Assembly (NCBI RefSeq): GCF_000147815.2
Contig: NC_015957.1
Span: forward strand, 2,480,001 to 2,544,000
Length of the DNA: 64,000 bases
Direction: 5' to 3'
DNA from: Streptomyces violaceusniger Tu 4113
GTDB lineage: Bacteria; Actinomycetota; Actinomycetes; Streptomycetales; Streptomycetaceae
Shown: one piece after another, positions 34,837-44,090 of the stretch
Layout: every line of letters begins with the position of its first letter
How positions within the stretch are numbered: position 1 is the stretch's first letter
Made by a program: the position numbers and the translations under genes
The notes under the pieces: model-generated
Database searches by the model: none
The model's input: only the letters and a program-made list of their open reading frames with translations
What the model was told of the DNA's origin: nothing

Positions 34837-37704
34837 TCAGTCGTTCTTCTCCAGCGAGAGCGCGAAGACATGGGCCCGTGCGGTGCCCGAGGGGGCGGTC
34901 AGCGTGATCGCCGACAGCTCCTTGGCCGGGTCCAGCTCCACCACCTGGTGGAAGATCGCGGCCTTGGTGCCCAACGGGCCGGTGCGGGTGTGGATCTGGC
35001 TGGTCCGCACCGCCTCCGTCTCGCCGTACGCCGGACCCGACATCCAGCCCGTCAGTTGGATGGTCGGCGTGCCCGTGGAGCCGTCGGCGTACGTGGCCCG
35101 GGCGGGCACGGACACATTGCCGGTGTCGCCCGCGCCCAGCACGTGCAGCTTCGCGTAGCTGCCCGCCGGGACCGCGACCTTCTGGCCCGCCGCGATCACG
35201 TTGTTGTCGGAGCCCTCGCTGCCGTTGGTGAACGCGAAGGTGATCCCGTCGTCCTCGGTCTGCCCGGTCTGCGGCAACTGCGCCATCGGATAGGTGCGGC
35301 CCGTACCGTCGAAGTCGCCGTCCCCGTAGTACATCTCGGTGGTGATGGCGTCGTTGTCGAAGTGCCCGGTCAGATCGACCTGGGTGACCGCGCCCGCCTG
35401 CGGCAGCTCCGGCAGGCCCCAGGGCTCGGCCGGGGTGGTGACCTTGACCGGGGCGATCCGGAAGTCCGGCCGGGTGCCCGCCGGATAGATCACCGCCTCG
35501 TCCTCCCGGTCCAGCTCCAGCTCGATCTCGCCGTTCCCCAGGTCGCGCCACTTCGGCGCGGGTCCCCCGACCCCGGCGACCGCGACCCGGCCGCCGATCG
35601 AATGGCGGACTCGGCAGGCCTCCCCGGCCAGGCTGCGCACCCGCACCCAGCGCGTCCTGCCGCCCGCCCGCACCGCGCTGACCAGGAACGCGCCCTCGGT
35701 ACGGAAGTCGTGCAGCGTGACGTCCTTCCACTCGCCCGGCACCCCCGGGAAGAAGCGGATGGTCCCGCCCCAGCTCTGGCAGAGCATGTCGTGGATCGCC
35801 TGCGCACCCGACAGCGGGGTCTCGATCACCGGACCCGCCTCGTAGTAGTGGGTATTGGGCTGGATGAACCGCGCCACCAGCTCCCGCAGATACGTCAGCG
35901 CGTCATCGCCGCGCCCCATCTGGGTCGAGATCGAGGCCGCGCCCGAGAAGCTGTAGCCGCGCAGCGCGCCCTCGAAGCTGATCCAGTGCTTCAGCGACCG
36001 GGCGATCAGGTCCCGGTGCTCCTGCTGGTCCCAGTTGACCAGGTAGAGCGGGTAGACCGAGAGCATATGGGAGTAGTGGCGGTGGGACTTGGCGAACGGG
36101 ACACCGGTGCCGATCATGAAGCCGTTCTCGTCCACCGGATAGTCGACCAGCTTCTCCAGCACCTCGCGCCACTTGGGCACCAGCGGATCGTCCTTGTCCA
36201 GCAACTCGACCGTCGTCAGCAGGGTCTGGCAGGACCAGCGCAGCAGCGCCAGGTCGTAGGTGCAGTCCGGGGCCGCGCCGTACTCGGGCGAGAAGGTCTT
36301 CGGCAGATGCAGCCTGCCGTCCGACTGCTCGGTGAGAAAGTGCAGGTAGTAGTTGGTGGAGCGGCGCAGCAGCGGATAGAGCACATCCTCCAGCACGCCC
36401 CGGTCCATGGTGTGGCGGTAGGTCAGCCAGACGTTGTGCAGCGCCCAGGGCAGATTGCCGACCTCGGGGGAGTCCCCGACGCCGGGCACCGGGACCGTGC
36501 CGTTGTCCTCGCACTGCGCGTCCGTGGAGCGGCGCAGCCCGGCCGAGTCGGCGCGGTACTCGGGCTTGAGCGCGCCGATGAGCACATCGGTGTTCTCGGC
36601 GAGGGTGCGCGGAATCGCGTCCAGCTCCAGGTGGTTGGAGCCGTGGACCGGCCAGTACTCGAGCTGGACGTTGAGGTTCCACCACACGCCGGGCCAGGGG
36701 GTCGGCTCCACCCACGGGCCGGTGGTGGCCATGACGGGCGCGTGCTCACGGGCGGCGCAGGCCAGCTTGTAGAGCTGGATCCAGTAGAAGCTCTGCAGCA
36801 TCCCGTCGGGCACCGAGATGAAGCTCTTGCGGTAGAAGCGGTGCCACCACTCGTAGTGGGTGCGCCGCAGGCTGGAGACCGGCAGCGCCGACGCCTTGCG
36901 CACGGTGGTCCGGGCCCGGCCCTCCGCGTCCGTACCGGGGTGGGAGTGCGCCACGGCCAGGTAGTACGTGCGCTCCCGGCCGCTGCCGCGCTGCCTGTAC
37001 GCGCTCACCGTCTGCCCGCCCGCCACCAGCGACTGGACAGTGATGCCGAGCCCGTCCTCGGTACGCGTGACCGGGGCCGGGTTGGGCTCGAAGCCCTTCG
37101 GCGGATCCTCGCGGACGATGCGCGGGCTGACCGCCGGTGACGGCTTGAACTCCCAGCCGAAGCCCTCCTCGCCGGCGCTCGCCTCGACGGTGGCCAGCAG
37201 CATGGTGCGGTCGTTGTGCACCAGGGCGCGGAGCTTCAGCTTCCCCTTGTCCGTGGTGATCGTGCCGCGCAGCTCGGCGTTCCACAGATCCAATCGCAGA
37301 TCGACGCCGGTGATGGCGCCGACCGGGCGCAGCAGCAGATTGCCGACCGGAAGCCGTGCCACGCCCCAGTCGCTGCCGCCTTCGGTGGGCCGGTGGTCCT
37401 GCACCTCGCTGTGGTGGATGGTGAACCGCAGCGCGTTCTCGCCGGGCTCCTGATAGATCATCGAGCCGAGCAGCCCATTGCCGAGGAAGGGCCCCTCGTA
37501 CCAGGTCCTCGGCAAGCGCTTCCAGATCAGATCCTGGCCGCCCAGAAAGCGCTCCCACTCCCGGTCGGTGCGCATGCCCCGCAGGACCATCGATTGCTGT
37601 GGCTGTGCGGCCGCCTCCTGTTCGGGGAGGGCCGCGCCGACGGCCGTGCTCGCGGCCGCACCCGCCGCCACCCGGCCCAGGAACCCACGTCTGCTGACTG
37701 GCAT
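34837..37704 (-). CDS. Secreted GH95-like glycoside hydrolase (probable alpha-L-fucosidase) with C-terminal beta-sandwich
   Basis: A 955-residue exported enzyme. The N-terminus SRRGFLGRVAAGAAAS is a Tat signal. The catalytic part (about 50-760) is an (alpha/alpha)6-barrel GH95-type region with WYEGPFLGNGLLGSMIYQEP near the start and VWWNLNVQLEYWPVHGSNHLEL in the middle. Residues about 770-955 form an added beta-rich accessory domain, perhaps carbohydrate-binding. GH95 enzymes mostly cut alpha-1,2-fucose, with some alpha-galactosidases, so the exact sugar is uncertain. It is divergent from a GH97 gene, suggesting joint use of a branched plant or microbial glycan. Confidence 0.82.
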   Translation of the reverse strand: MPVSRRGFLGRVAAGAAASTAVGAALPEQEAAAQPQQSMVLRGMRTDREWERFLGGQDLIWKRLPRTWYEGPFLGNGLLGSMIYQEPGENALRFTIHHSEVQDHRPTEGGSDWGVARLPVGNLLLRPVGAITGVDLRLDLWNAELRGTITTDKGKLKLRALVHNDRTMLLATVEASAGEEGFGWEFKPSPAVSPRIVREDPPKGFEPNPAPVTRTEDGLGITVQSLVAGGQTVSAYRQRGSGRERTYYLAVAHSHPGTDAEGRARTTVRKASALPVSSLRRTHYEWWHRFYRKSFISVPDGMLQSFYWIQLYKLACAAREHAPVMATTGPWVEPTPWPGVWWNLNVQLEYWPVHGSNHLELDAIPRTLAENTDVLIGALKPEYRADSAGLRRSTDAQCEDNGTVPVPGVGDSPEVGNLPWALHNVWLTYRHTMDRGVLEDVLYPLLRRSTNYYLHFLTEQSDGRLHLPKTFSPEYGAAPDCTYDLALLRWSCQTLLTTVELLDKDDPLVPKWREVLEKLVDYPVDENGFMIGTGVPFAKSHRHYSHMLSVYPLYLVNWDQQEHRDLIARSLKHWISFEGALRGYSFSGAASISTQMGRGDDALTYLRELVARFIQPNTHYYEAGPVIETPLSGAQAIHDMLCQSWGGTIRFFPGVPGEWKDVTLHDFRTEGAFLVSAVRAGGRTRWVRVRSLAGEACRVRHSIGGRVAVAGVGGPAPKWRDLGNGEIELELDREDEAVIYPAGTRPDFRIAPVKVTTPAEPWGLPELPQAGAVTQVDLTGHFDNDAITTEMYYGDGDFDGTGRTYPMAQLPQTGQTEDDGITFAFTNGSEGSDNNVIAAGQKVAVPAGSYAKLHVLGAGDTGNVSVPARATYADGSTGTPTIQLTGWMSGPAYGETEAVRTSQIHTRTGPLGTKAAIFHQVVELDPAKELSAITLTAPSGTARAHVFALSLEKND

Positions 37705-37728
37705 CCCGTCATCTCCCGTCCTCGAAGC

Positions 37729-37790
37729 GATCAGATTGATCCGATGATTTGGCTAGACGGGAGCGTAGGAACGGGCTAATGATGCGTCAA
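37729..37790 (-). promoter_or_regulatory. Predicted promoter and operator of the GH95-like gene
   Basis: On the minus strand TTGACG (37785-37790) and TACGCT (37762-37767) are separated by exactly 17 bases. Just downstream of the expected start site is the palindrome GATCA-GAT-TGATC (37729-37741), placed where a repressor would block early transcription. The same 147-base gap must also serve the divergent GH97 gene, so one sugar-responsive regulator may control both. Confidence 0.5.
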
Positions 37791-37851
37791 GGTAGGCGAT
37801 TGCTCTGATGTATCGAGCGCCGCGTCGAGGTGCGGTGTACGAGGAGGAACG

Positions 37852-39702
37852 ATGCATACGGCACGATCAAAGGTCACCAGAGCCGTGGCCGCGCTCGCCT
37901 GCGCGGCCGCCGTGCTGGTGCCGCTCCGGGCGGCGGCGGCATCGGACGGTCGTGCGCAGGACTGGCGGCTGACCGGAGAGGGGCAGGTCAGCGGCGAGCT
38001 CAGACTGAGCAACGAGGGCGGTCTTACGCTGTCCGCGCGCCATGGCGGCACCACCGTGCTGCGGCCGTCGGGCCTGGGAATCCGCACTGCGGAGACCGAT
38101 TTCAGCAAGGGCTTGCGGTTCGCGGGGCGCAGCGACCGTAAGGTCCACGAGACCTACCCGACCACCACCGGCCGCCGCACCCACCACACCTCCGACGCCT
38201 CCGAGTCGACCTTCACCTTCCGCAAGGACGGGCGGACGCTGAAGGTGGTCATCCGGGTCTCGGCCGACGGACTGGCCTACCGCTATGTGGTGCCGGACAA
38301 GGGGACGGTCACGGTCCTCGGCGAGCACTCGGAGTTCGCCGTCCCGCCGTCCGCCGACTCCTTCCTCCTGCCGTACGACAACGGCCGCCAGGACTACGAA
38401 TCCGCCCATGACCACGGCACGGTCGCCGACGCCGAGGCGGGCGACTACGGCTATCCGTCGCTCTTCCACATCGGCAAGAGCTGGATGCTGATCGAGGAAG
38501 CGGACCTGAACAGCTCGTACGGCGGTTCCCGGCTCGCCCTCGACTCCGCCACCGACCGCTTCGAGCTCACCCTCCCCGACCCCGCCGAGGTCAGCGGCCC
38601 CGGGCTGACCACCCCCTGGCGCACCATGGTCATCGGGGACCTCGCCACCGTCACCGAGAGCGATCTGCCGACCGATCTGGCCGCCCCCTCGAAGGTCGCC
38701 GACACCTCATGGATCAAACCGGGCCGGGCGGCGTGGTCCTGGTGGTCCGACGGGCAGAGCCCGACCAGCCTGGACGCCCAGAAGAAGTTCGTGGACTTCG
38801 CGGCGCGCGAGGGCTGGGAGTACATCCTGGTGGACTCCGGCTGGAGCGACTCCTGGATGCCCGAGCTGACCGCGTACGCCAAGGAGAAGGGCGTCGGCGT
38901 CTGGCTGTGGGCCCGCTGGCAGACCATCGACGCGCAGAGCGAGCGCGACCGGCTGTTCCCGCTGTGGAAGTCCTGGGGGATCGCCGGGCTGAAGATCGAC
39001 TTCCTGGAGTCGGACGGCCAGGACCGGATGCGCTGGTACGACGCGGTCTTCAAGGACAGCGCCCGGAACGAGCTGATGCTGAACTTCCACGGCGCCACCA
39101 TCCCGCGCGGCCAGGAGCGGACCTGGCCGCAACTGATGAGCACCGAGGCGGTCAAGGGCGCCGAGGGCACCCGCCCCAAGCCGGGCCGCCAGCCCTTCCC
39201 GGCGGCGCACTACACGACCCTGCCCTTCACCCGGAACCTCATCGGGCCCATGGACTTCACACCGGTGACCTTCACGGGCGTGCGGCCCACGAGTGACGCG
39301 GCCGAACTCGCGCTCTCGGTCGTCTACGAGTCCGGGGTGCAGCACTTCGCCGACAGCGTCGAGTCGTACGAGAGCCGGCCGGTGGAGCTGAAGTTCCTGA
39401 ACCAGGTGCCCACGGTGTGGGACGAGACGCGGCTGGTCGACGGCGACCCCGGCGACCGCGCCGTCCTGGCCCGCCGCTCCGGCGACACCTGGTACCTGGG
39501 CGCGATCACCTCGGGCGCGGCCCGCACGCTGGACGAGCCGCTGAGCTTCCTCGGCAAGGGCGGCTGGCGGATCGAGGTGTGGAAGGACGGTCCGGACGGC
39601 AAGGTCGTCACCGAGACCCACGAGGTCACACGGGACTCGCGGCTCTCGGTGGACGTCCCGAAGAACGGCGGCTTCGCCGCGAAGCTGACCAAGATCGGCT
39701 GA
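37852..39702 (+). CDS. Secreted GH97 family glycosidase
   Basis: A 616-residue exported enzyme. A Sec signal peptide (about 1-30, hydrophobic AVAALACAAAVLVPL) is followed by the GH97 N-terminal beta-sandwich, the TIM barrel (about 280-540) with SWIKPGRAAWSWWSDGQSP and GLKIDFLESDGQ, and a C-terminal beta-domain. The Asp of KIDF (D383) corresponds to the nucleophile of retaining GH97 alpha-galactosidases, whereas inverting alpha-glucosidases use Glu; the retaining type is therefore likelier. GAGGAGG precedes the ATG. Divergent from the GH95-like gene. Confidence 0.88.
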   Translation: MHTARSKVTRAVAALACAAAVLVPLRAAAASDGRAQDWRLTGEGQVSGELRLSNEGGLTLSARHGGTTVLRPSGLGIRTAETDFSKGLRFAGRSDRKVHETYPTTTGRRTHHTSDASESTFTFRKDGRTLKVVIRVSADGLAYRYVVPDKGTVTVLGEHSEFAVPPSADSFLLPYDNGRQDYESAHDHGTVADAEAGDYGYPSLFHIGKSWMLIEEADLNSSYGGSRLALDSATDRFELTLPDPAEVSGPGLTTPWRTMVIGDLATVTESDLPTDLAAPSKVADTSWIKPGRAAWSWWSDGQSPTSLDAQKKFVDFAAREGWEYILVDSGWSDSWMPELTAYAKEKGVGVWLWARWQTIDAQSERDRLFPLWKSWGIAGLKIDFLESDGQDRMRWYDAVFKDSARNELMLNFHGATIPRGQERTWPQLMSTEAVKGAEGTRPKPGRQPFPAAHYTTLPFTRNLIGPMDFTPVTFTGVRPTSDAAELALSVVYESGVQHFADSVESYESRPVELKFLNQVPTVWDETRLVDGDPGDRAVLARRSGDTWYLGAITSGAARTLDEPLSFLGKGGWRIEVWKDGPDGKVVTETHEVTRDSRLSVDVPKNGGFAAKLTKIG

Positions 39703-39780
39703 CGCGCCCGCGCCGCCCCGACCCGGCACCGGGGCGGCGCCGAGCCGGGCCCCCGCCCCGGCGGGGACGGGGACCCGGCC

Positions 39781-39817
39781 GGGGCGGGACCTGCCTGTGG
39801 GGGGCGGGTCCCGCCCC
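39781..39817 (+). terminator. GC-rich hairpin after GH97
   Basis: GGGGCGGGACC (39781-39791) pairs perfectly with GGTCCCGCCCC (39807-39817) across a 15-base loop, 78 bases after the GH97 stop. The surrounding 39703-39960 is GC-rich low-complexity DNA with no supported gene. Confidence 0.55.
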
Positions 39818-39972
39818 TCCGTGTCCCACCCTGGGCCCGCAAGCGGGGGCGGCCCCCGCTCCTCCTCCCCGCCGCGACGGCGAGACGCGGGCGGGCCGCC
39901 GGCCGCGGGACGGACGGCCACCGGCGGGGAGCCGCCGTGAGACGGGAGGGGGTGGGGTCGGAGGGGTGGTGT

Positions 39973-40057
39973 CCTGGACGCTTTCGCATATTTGTGGCGC
40001 CAATCCCCGGCCCACCCAACGCCCCCGAGCACCGGCGCCGTAAATATGCGGTCCAGG
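39973..40057. repeat. Extended inverted repeat with AT-rich stem
   Basis: CCTGGAC...CGCATATTT...GGCGCC (39973-40001) pairs with the complementary GGCGCC...AAATATGCG...GTCCAGG (40034-40057), leaving a 5-base bulge in the left arm and a 32-base loop. The ATATT core stands out in otherwise GC-rich DNA. It lies between GH97 and the 3' end of the TetR gene, so it may be a two-sided terminator or the footprint of a small mobile element. Confidence 0.75.
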
Positions 40058-40160
40058 GCGCCGCACCGGAGGCCCCGCCCCCGGCACCCACCACATCCGC
40101 ATGGCGGGCCACCCCGCCCCAGGAGGCGCGCCCCGGACCGGCGCACCCGGACCGCCAGAG

Positions 40161-40985
40161 CTACCGCTTAAGCGCTTCCTTGATCGTGCGCATCACCTCG
40201 GCCAGTGGCGCGTCCGTCCGCGCCACCATCACCACCACCTCGTCCTCGTCCGTCGCCGACACCTTCGCCGCGGGGCGGCTGCCGGACGGGACGGGGCGGG
40301 CGCCGATGCCGCTCCCGAAGGTTTCGCGGACGATCGCGAAGGCGTGGTCCAGCTGGGTCTCCACATCGCCCTGGCCGCCCGCCCGCAGCCAGCGCCGCAG
40401 CACATGGTTGTGGGCCGTGACCACGGCCGACGCGGCGACCTCGGCCAGCAGCGGATCGTCGTCGCCGTCGTGGTGGGCGCCCTCGTCGAAGTGGCCCAGC
40501 AGATAGCTGGTGAACAGCCGCTCGTAGCGGGCCACCGAGGCGATCTCCCGCTCCCGCAGCGCCGGTACCTCACGGGTCAGCCGGTAGCGCTCCACGGAGA
40601 CGGTCGGCGCGCCCGCGTACATCCGCATGACCTCCTTGATCCCGCGGCACACGGTGTCCAGAGGGTGCTCATGCGGAGGCGCCGCGTCCAGCACCGCCGC
40701 GGCCCGCACCAGTGTGTCGTCGTGGTCCGGGAAGATCGCCTCTTCCTTGGAGCGGAAGTGCCGGAAGAAGGTGCGGCGCGCCACTCCCGCCCTGGCCGCG
40801 ATCTCGTCGACGGTCGTCGCCTCGTACCCCTGCGTCGCGAACAACTCCATCGCCGCGGCCGCGAGTTTGCGGCGCATGGACAGACGTTGGGCCGCGGCGC
40901 GGCGACTTCCCGCGCTCTCACCGCCACCGGATGAGGGGGATCGCTTCGTACGCTCCGTACGCGTGGCCTTCACGGGCTGGGACAT
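40161..40985 (-). CDS. TetR-family transcriptional regulator
   Basis: A 274-residue regulator. The N-terminal HTH domain (about 35-85) reads RKLAAAAMELFATQGYEATTVDEIAARAGVARRTFFRHFRSKEEAIF across the canonical helices; the remainder is a ligand-binding helical domain, and the C-terminal 30 residues are basic and acidic patches. It lies 115 bases downstream of the 3-hydroxyacyl-CoA dehydrogenase gene on the same strand and near the ethylmalonyl-CoA operon, so an acyl-CoA ligand is likely. I recall a TetR repressor of short-chain acyl-CoA supply (AccR) in S. avermitilis; orthology is untested. ATG 40985 was chosen at the domain start; no clear ribosome site. Confidence 0.88.
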   Translation of the reverse strand: MSQPVKATRTERTKRSPSSGGGESAGSRRAAAQRLSMRRKLAAAAMELFATQGYEATTVDEIAARAGVARRTFFRHFRSKEEAIFPDHDDTLVRAAAVLDAAPPHEHPLDTVCRGIKEVMRMYAGAPTVSVERYRLTREVPALREREIASVARYERLFTSYLLGHFDEGAHHDGDDDPLLAEVAASAVVTAHNHVLRRWLRAGGQGDVETQLDHAFAIVRETFGSGIGARPVPSGSRPAAKVSATDEDEVVVMVARTDAPLAEVMRTIKEALKR

Positions 40986-41100
40986 GTGGGGAACGTAACA
41001 CGCTTGTGAGTGCCGGTGCGGGGGCAGACCGACGGAAGGTTCCAGCAGCCCGCCCCACCCGGAACCGGACTCAGACGGTCCGCCCCACCCGGAGCAGAAT

Positions 41101-42939
41101 TCAGGCTTTTGCATACTCGCGGAAGCCGCGCCCGGTCTTGCGCCCCAGGCACCCCGCGGCCACCAGATGCTCCAGCAGCGGCGCCGGCGCCAGGCCCGGT
41201 TCACGGAACTCCCGGTGCAGCACCCGCTCGATGGCCAGCGACACATCGAGCCCCACGACATCGAGCAGTTCGAAGGGCCCCATCGGATAGCCGCCGCCCA
41301 GCTTCATCGCGGCGTCGATGGCGTCCGGGGTGGCGTAGTGCTCCTGCACCATCTTCACGGCGTTGTTGAGGTACGGGAACAGCAGGGCGTTCACGATGAA
41401 GCCCGCCCGGTCGCCGCAGTCCACCGGATGCTTGCCCACCGCCGCGCACACGGCGTGCGCGGTCGCGCGCACATCGTCCGCGGTCAGCACGGTGCGCACC
41501 ACCTCGACCAGCTTCATCGCGGGCGCCGGGTTGAAGAAGTGCAGGCCCACCACGTCCTGTGGGCGCGAGGTCGCCCGCGCGCAGGCCACGACGGGCAGCG
41601 AGGAGGTGGTCGTGGCCAGCACCGCACCCGGCTTGCAGACCTTGTCGAGCACCTTGAAGAGCTCCCGCTTGACGACCAGATCCTCGGCCACCGCCTCCAC
41701 GGCCAGATCCACCTCGGCGAACGCGTCGAGTGCGTCGGCCGCGGTGATCCGCTCCAGCGCCTGCTCCCGGGCCCGTTCGGTCATCCGCCCCTTGGACACC
41801 GAGCGTTCCAGGGATTTCCCTATGCGGGCCTTCGCCCGCTCGGCCTTCTCCAGGGTCCGGCCGGCCAGCACCACCTCCAGGCCCGCCTTCGCGAAGACCT
41901 CGGCGATCCCGGAGGCCATCGTGCCCGAGCCGGCGACGCCCACGGCGCGCACCGGGCGCGCCCCTTCCGTGGAGTGCCGCACCTCGGCCGTCGCGGCGTC
42001 CGGGACGACGGTGGCGCTGCCCGGCGCCTCGTACGTATAGAAGCCGCGGCCCGCCTTACGGCCGGTGAGACCGGCCTCGGAGAGCTGTCCCAGGATCGGC
42101 GCGGGTGCGTGCAGCCGGTCGCCGGAGGCGGCGTACATGGCCTCCAGGACGGTACGGGCGGTGTCGATGCCGATCAGGTCGAGCAGGGCCAGCGGGCCCA
42201 TCGGCAGCCCGCAGCCGAGCCGCATCGCGGCGTCGATGTCCTCCCGCGCCGCGTACTTGGCCTCGTACATCGTGGCGGCCTGGTTGAGATAGCCGAACAG
42301 CAGCCCGTCGGCGACGAATCCGGGCCGGTCGCCGAGCGCCACCGGCTCCTTGCCCAGATCGCGGGCGAGCGCGGTGACCGCCTCGATGGCCGCGGGGGCG
42401 GTCAGCACGCTGGAGACGATCTCGACGAGCTTCATCGCGGGCGCCGGATTGAAGAAGTGCAGGCCCAAGACCCGCTCCGGATGGGCGGATTCGGCGGCCA
42501 GCCGGGTCACCGACAGCGCGTTGGTGCCGGTCGCGATGATCGCCGAGGGGCTGACGACGGTGTCCAGCGCGGCGAAGATCTCGTGCTTGGTGTCGTAGTC
42601 CTCGGGCACCACCTCGATCACCAGCTCCGCGTCGGCGGCGGCGCGCAGATCGGTGGAGATGCGGAAGCGGTCGAGGATCCCGGCGCGCTCCCGCTCGCTG
42701 ATCCGCTCGCGGTGCACGGCGCGGGCGGTGGCGACCTCGAGCGCGGTGACGGCTCGGCGGCAGGCGCTTTCGTTGATGTCGACGCCGATCACCTCGCGGC
42801 CCGCCCGGGCCAGGATTTCGGCGATGCCGGTGCCCATCGTGCCGAGCCCGACGACGGCGACAGTAGTGAGCGGGGCCCGGGAGGGGGAGAGATCAGAGGG
42901 GGACGTAGTGCTGACGCCGGTGTGTGGCAGACGGTCCAT
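41101..42939 (-). CDS. Tandem-domain 3-hydroxyacyl-CoA (3-hydroxybutyryl-CoA) dehydrogenase
   Basis: A 612-residue protein made of two complete dehydrogenase units. Unit 1 (about 25-305) has the NAD motif GLGTMGTG at 31-38 and catalytic H161 in HFFNPAP with the paired Glu in LVEIV. Unit 2 (about 330-612) has GSGTMASG at 337-344 and its own HFFNPAPAMKLVEVV; each ends in a GRGFY/GRGF element. Both units appear catalytically intact. Single-unit enzymes are half this length and dimerise, so the fusion mimics a dimer. It should provide or consume acetoacetyl-CoA/3-hydroxybutyryl-CoA, upstream of crotonyl-CoA and Ccr. ATG 42939 has GGAG 8 bases upstream. Confidence 0.9.
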   Translation of the reverse strand: MDRLPHTGVSTTSPSDLSPSRAPLTTVAVVGLGTMGTGIAEILARAGREVIGVDINESACRRAVTALEVATARAVHRERISERERAGILDRFRISTDLRAAADAELVIEVVPEDYDTKHEIFAALDTVVSPSAIIATGTNALSVTRLAAESAHPERVLGLHFFNPAPAMKLVEIVSSVLTAPAAIEAVTALARDLGKEPVALGDRPGFVADGLLFGYLNQAATMYEAKYAAREDIDAAMRLGCGLPMGPLALLDLIGIDTARTVLEAMYAASGDRLHAPAPILGQLSEAGLTGRKAGRGFYTYEAPGSATVVPDAATAEVRHSTEGARPVRAVGVAGSGTMASGIAEVFAKAGLEVVLAGRTLEKAERAKARIGKSLERSVSKGRMTERAREQALERITAADALDAFAEVDLAVEAVAEDLVVKRELFKVLDKVCKPGAVLATTTSSLPVVACARATSRPQDVVGLHFFNPAPAMKLVEVVRTVLTADDVRATAHAVCAAVGKHPVDCGDRAGFIVNALLFPYLNNAVKMVQEHYATPDAIDAAMKLGGGYPMGPFELLDVVGLDVSLAIERVLHREFREPGLAPAPLLEHLVAAGCLGRKTGRGFREYAKA

Positions 42940-43333
42940 CGCGGACTCCAGAGGGTGTTCCCCGCAAAAGGGGATGAAGTGACGACTGAGGGGAGCTCGT
43001 GCCATGCCACTGCTGCCGTTCACGCCACGCATGCGCGGGGGGCTGACGCGGCTGACACAAATCCCCGATGGAAGGGCTTGCACGCTCCCTTACGGACAGC
43101 GCCGCACGGAGGAAACTGCCTGTGGGAGACACGCGGCCGGCCCTGTCCCGGGGCCATGCCGTACTCGCTTTTCTGGAACTGCCGAACCGACGTCACACAA
43201 GGCGGCTGCGTCACCAGGCCGCCGGAGCAGGGGTGCTGCTCGTGTCGCCATATTAACTCGTGGGTAACCAAGATGCCAGAGCTCATAGTGCGGCCGTGCC
43301 CGGGCGCGGCCCACCGGGGAGGGGAGACCTCGT
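42940..43333. promoter_or_regulatory. Divergent promoter region with an AT-rich spot
   Basis: This 394-base gap between the dehydrogenase (minus) and the HEAT protein (plus) has no supported gene. The one compositional anomaly is TATTAACTCGTGGGTAACCA at 43251-43270, partly palindromic (TTA..C..G.GTAA), a candidate -10/operator. A CGTGCCA half-site like the ccr operator lies at 42998-43004. Neither element is strong enough to name a regulator. Confidence 0.3.
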
Positions 43334-44014
43334 ATGGACGAAGAATTCCGGACGCTGACGGAGCGGGTACGGGCCTCGCTCTCAACCCCGCAGGAAACGG
43401 CGGCCCATGCCTCGCTGCTCGCGCTCGTACGGCAGGGCACCCCCGCCGCGCGTGAACAGCTCGCCCGCATCCTGGTGGCGCCGGAGCAGCCGCTGTGGGC
43501 GCGGGAGACGGCCGCCTTCGTGCTCGGCAGCGCAGGAGACCGCAGGGCCTTCGAAACCCTTGTCCTGCTGCTCAACTACCGTGAGCCGGCCCGCTGTGCG
43601 ACCGCCGCCCGGGTGCTGGCCCGCCTCGGCGATCCGCGCACCGCGCGGGCCGCCGCCGCCCTGGCCACGAACCCGCTGCGCACCGCGTACTCCCTGCATC
43701 CCATCCGGCTGCTGGTGGAGCTGCGGGCCGCGGAGTCCGTGCCGTCCCTGGTCGCCGCGCTGGAACGGCAGTTGGCGGCCCGTGACCGCCACTGGGTGAT
43801 CGCCCGCGCCTGCGTCGAGGGCCTGGGGGCGATCGGCGACGAGCGCGCCATCCCGGCCCTGACCGCCGCCGCGCAGCACATACGCCTCAGCGCGGCTGCC
43901 GCCGCCGCCCTGGCCCGCATCACCGGCGAAGGCGCCGTCACGGGCGGAGGCGCCCCGGAGCCGGCGGGCAAGGGCGGCGCGGCGGAGAAGGTGGGTGAGG
44001 CGCGCGTGCCGTGA
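43334..44014 (+). CDS. HEAT-repeat protein
   Basis: A 226-residue all-helical scaffold-type protein. At least four HEAT-like helical pairs are visible between residues 20 and 200, for example RETAAFVLGSAGDRRAFETLVLLL, ATAARVLARLGDPRTARAAAALA and ACVEGLGAIGDERAIPALTAAA, with the recurring LG-D-R/P turn. Such repeats bind proteins or lipids; no enzyme motif is present. The last 30 residues are Gly/Ala-rich and probably disordered. GGGGAGGGGAG precedes the ATG. It converges on the radical SAM gene across 76 bases that hold three GTGCTCAC copies. Confidence 0.8.
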   Translation: MDEEFRTLTERVRASLSTPQETAAHASLLALVRQGTPAAREQLARILVAPEQPLWARETAAFVLGSAGDRRAFETLVLLLNYREPARCATAARVLARLGDPRTARAAAALATNPLRTAYSLHPIRLLVELRAAESVPSLVAALERQLAARDRHWVIARACVEGLGAIGDERAIPALTAAAQHIRLSAAAAAALARITGEGAVTGGGAPEPAGKGGAAEKVGEARVP

Positions 44015-44090
44015 GGGGCAGCAGGGACACCGCCCGCCGCGGGGTGCGTGTGCTCACGGCGGTGACGCGCGTGCTCACACGCGCGCGTGC

